This document shows, in pieces, positions 5,481-6,392 of a stretch of 6,392 bases of DNA (positions are counted from its first letter, which is position 1; the number at the start of each line of letters is the position of its first letter). A model generated the notes under the pieces. That model saw only the letters and a program-made list of their open reading frames with translations, searched no databases and was not told the origin of the DNA. The stretch comes from Acidobacteriaceae bacterium (lineage in GTDB: Bacteria > Acidobacteriota > Vicinamibacteria > Vicinamibacterales > CAVVIG01): NCBI GenBank assembly GCA_031274845.1, contig JAISPN010000063.1:1-6392 (forward strand). The letters run 5' to 3'. The translations under genes were made by a program, and so were the position numbers.

Positions 5481-6392
5481 GCGATGCGGTCTGCTTGTCC
5501 TTGATCGCGATGCAGTTGTTGATGCGTTCGAGCGTCTGATCGAGCGTGCGTGACGCCGCCGGCAATTTGTGCGCGCGGAAGAACGCCGTGATGTCGTCGC
5601 GAGAGGCGGCATCGCAGAAGCTGCCGAGGCTATTGGCGAAGTAGACGTCGCCGAGCGAGATCGTGATCTTCGGTTCGAGCTCGGTCCAGTGCGCCTTGAT
5701 GAAGGTCCAGGCGCGATCGCGCGCGGCCGCATTGCTGAGAAACCGCGACAGGAATTGCGGCGTGTCCTGACTGCGCAGTTCCGGCGTCAGCGCGAAGTTC
5801 AACCCGCGATCGATGAGCGTGCGGTTTTCAAAGGTAGGTAGCGCGTAGAGATACCGGTACTGTTCCGACGGTGACGTCGCCGCTTTGGAGGCGGCAAGAA
5901 ATCGATCCCAGAGCCCGGCGTCGCCGTGACGCGCGGCTACGTGTACAACGGCGTCCGCGGCCGTCGGGTCGAGTTCGGCGTCACCGAGCAGCACCCGTTC
6001 GAGTGTCGCTTGCGCGGTCGGTCCGATGTTCAGATCGTTGGCCGGACCACCGAGGAACGAGATGAGATCCGCGCGCAGCGCGCGTTGGTCGTCGTCTTCG
6101 CCGGGCGCTGGCGTGAAGCCGAGCGCGTCGAAGGCGGGGCCAACGAGTTGCTGGAGAAACCGCTCGAACGGTTCACGGGTGGCGGTGGTCGTCAGGTAGT
6201 CGTGGATGAATGCGAGGCGCGCGCTCACCTCTTCAAACACCGTGCTGCTCTCCTCGTGGCCGAAGCCGGCGGCGATGGTCATGTAGTCCGCGACGGTGTG
6301 CGTGCCCGCGCGGACGAGCGCCCATTCGTCGCCGACGAGCGAGAAGCGCTCGGACGCCGTGAACGTCGTTTGCAGGTCAGGCGCCATCGCGC
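5434..6392 (-). CDS. M1-family aminopeptidase, C-terminal part (ERAP1-like domain), cut by the window edge
   Basis: M1 aminopeptidases are zinc enzymes that remove N-terminal residues from peptides. Only the C-terminal helical domain is here, so the GAMEN and HExxH catalytic motifs are outside the window. The domain is recognised by ERFSLVGDEWALVRAGTHTV near its start, then ARLAFIHDYL, then YLYALPTFENRTLIDRGLN and the closing part with GDVYFANSLGSFCD and LERINNCIAI. The frame stays open through the codon before the Met at 6387 to the edge, so that Met is internal rather than a start. The domain caps the active site in ERAP1/PepN-like enzymes and is common in acidobacterial members. The gene is convergent with mpg, and its last 15 codons and stop overlap the end of mpg by 47 bases. 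Nothing links it to DNA repair. Whether the enzyme is exported cannot be told without its N-terminus. Confidence 0.88.
   Translation of the reverse strand, partial: AMAPDLQTTFTASERFSLVGDEWALVRAGTHTVADYMTIAAGFGHEESSTVFEEVSARLAFIHDYLTTTATREPFERFLQQLVGPAFDALGFTPAPGEDDDQRALRADLISFLGGPANDLNIGPTAQATLERVLLGDAELDPTAADAVVHVAARHGDAGLWDRFLAASKAATSPSEQYRYLYALPTFENRTLIDRGLNFALTPELRSQDTPQFLSRFLSNAAARDRAWTFIKAHWTELEPKITISLGDVYFANSLGSFCDAASRDDITAFFRAHKLPAASRTLDQTLERINNCIAIKDKQTASLTRWMSTAGAGQPLK

Overview
This is a GC-rich window with five protein genes packed almost without gaps. It most resembles a chromosomal segment of an Acidobacteriota bacterium, possibly Vicinamibacteria-like. The evidence for that is inference from protein features: a UvrA with the AIRQKN variant and the KKYKVHVRVFLSRYRGY variant, an M1 aminopeptidase with an ERAP1-like C-terminal domain, and a small cupin that closely resembles a characterised protein from the acidobacterium Granulicella tundricola. 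No rRNA, tRNA, CRISPR, IS element or phage gene is visible.

Layout. A small metal-binding cupin (95-496, minus) is divergent from uvrA (582-3539, plus). They are separated by 85 bases holding two near-symmetric -10-like boxes and a short hairpin just before uvrA. uvrA is followed after 7 bases by an exported HEAT-repeat protein (3547-4812). That gene overlaps by 4 bases (GTGA) a 3-methyladenine/alkylpurine DNA glycosylase of the AAG/MPG family (4809-5480). These three genes look like one transcription unit joining nucleotide excision repair (UvrA) with base excision repair (Mpg), with an unexplained secreted HEAT protein between them. On the other strand, the C-terminal part of an M1-family aminopeptidase enters from the right edge (5434-6392, minus). 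Its last codons overlap the end of mpg tail to tail by 47 bases.

The most notable points are: a nearly perfect GC-rich palindrome inside mpg that is translated in frame into a loop insert; a roughly 36-residue acidic insert in the UvrB-binding region of UvrA; the 3-His/1-Gln metal set of the cupin, which matches the Mn-dependent hydroxynitrile lyase type; the exported HEAT protein inside a DNA repair operon; and the convergent overlap that appears to have extended the Mpg C-terminus. Apart from these the window is ordinary housekeeping DNA, and I see no clear new multi-gene system.
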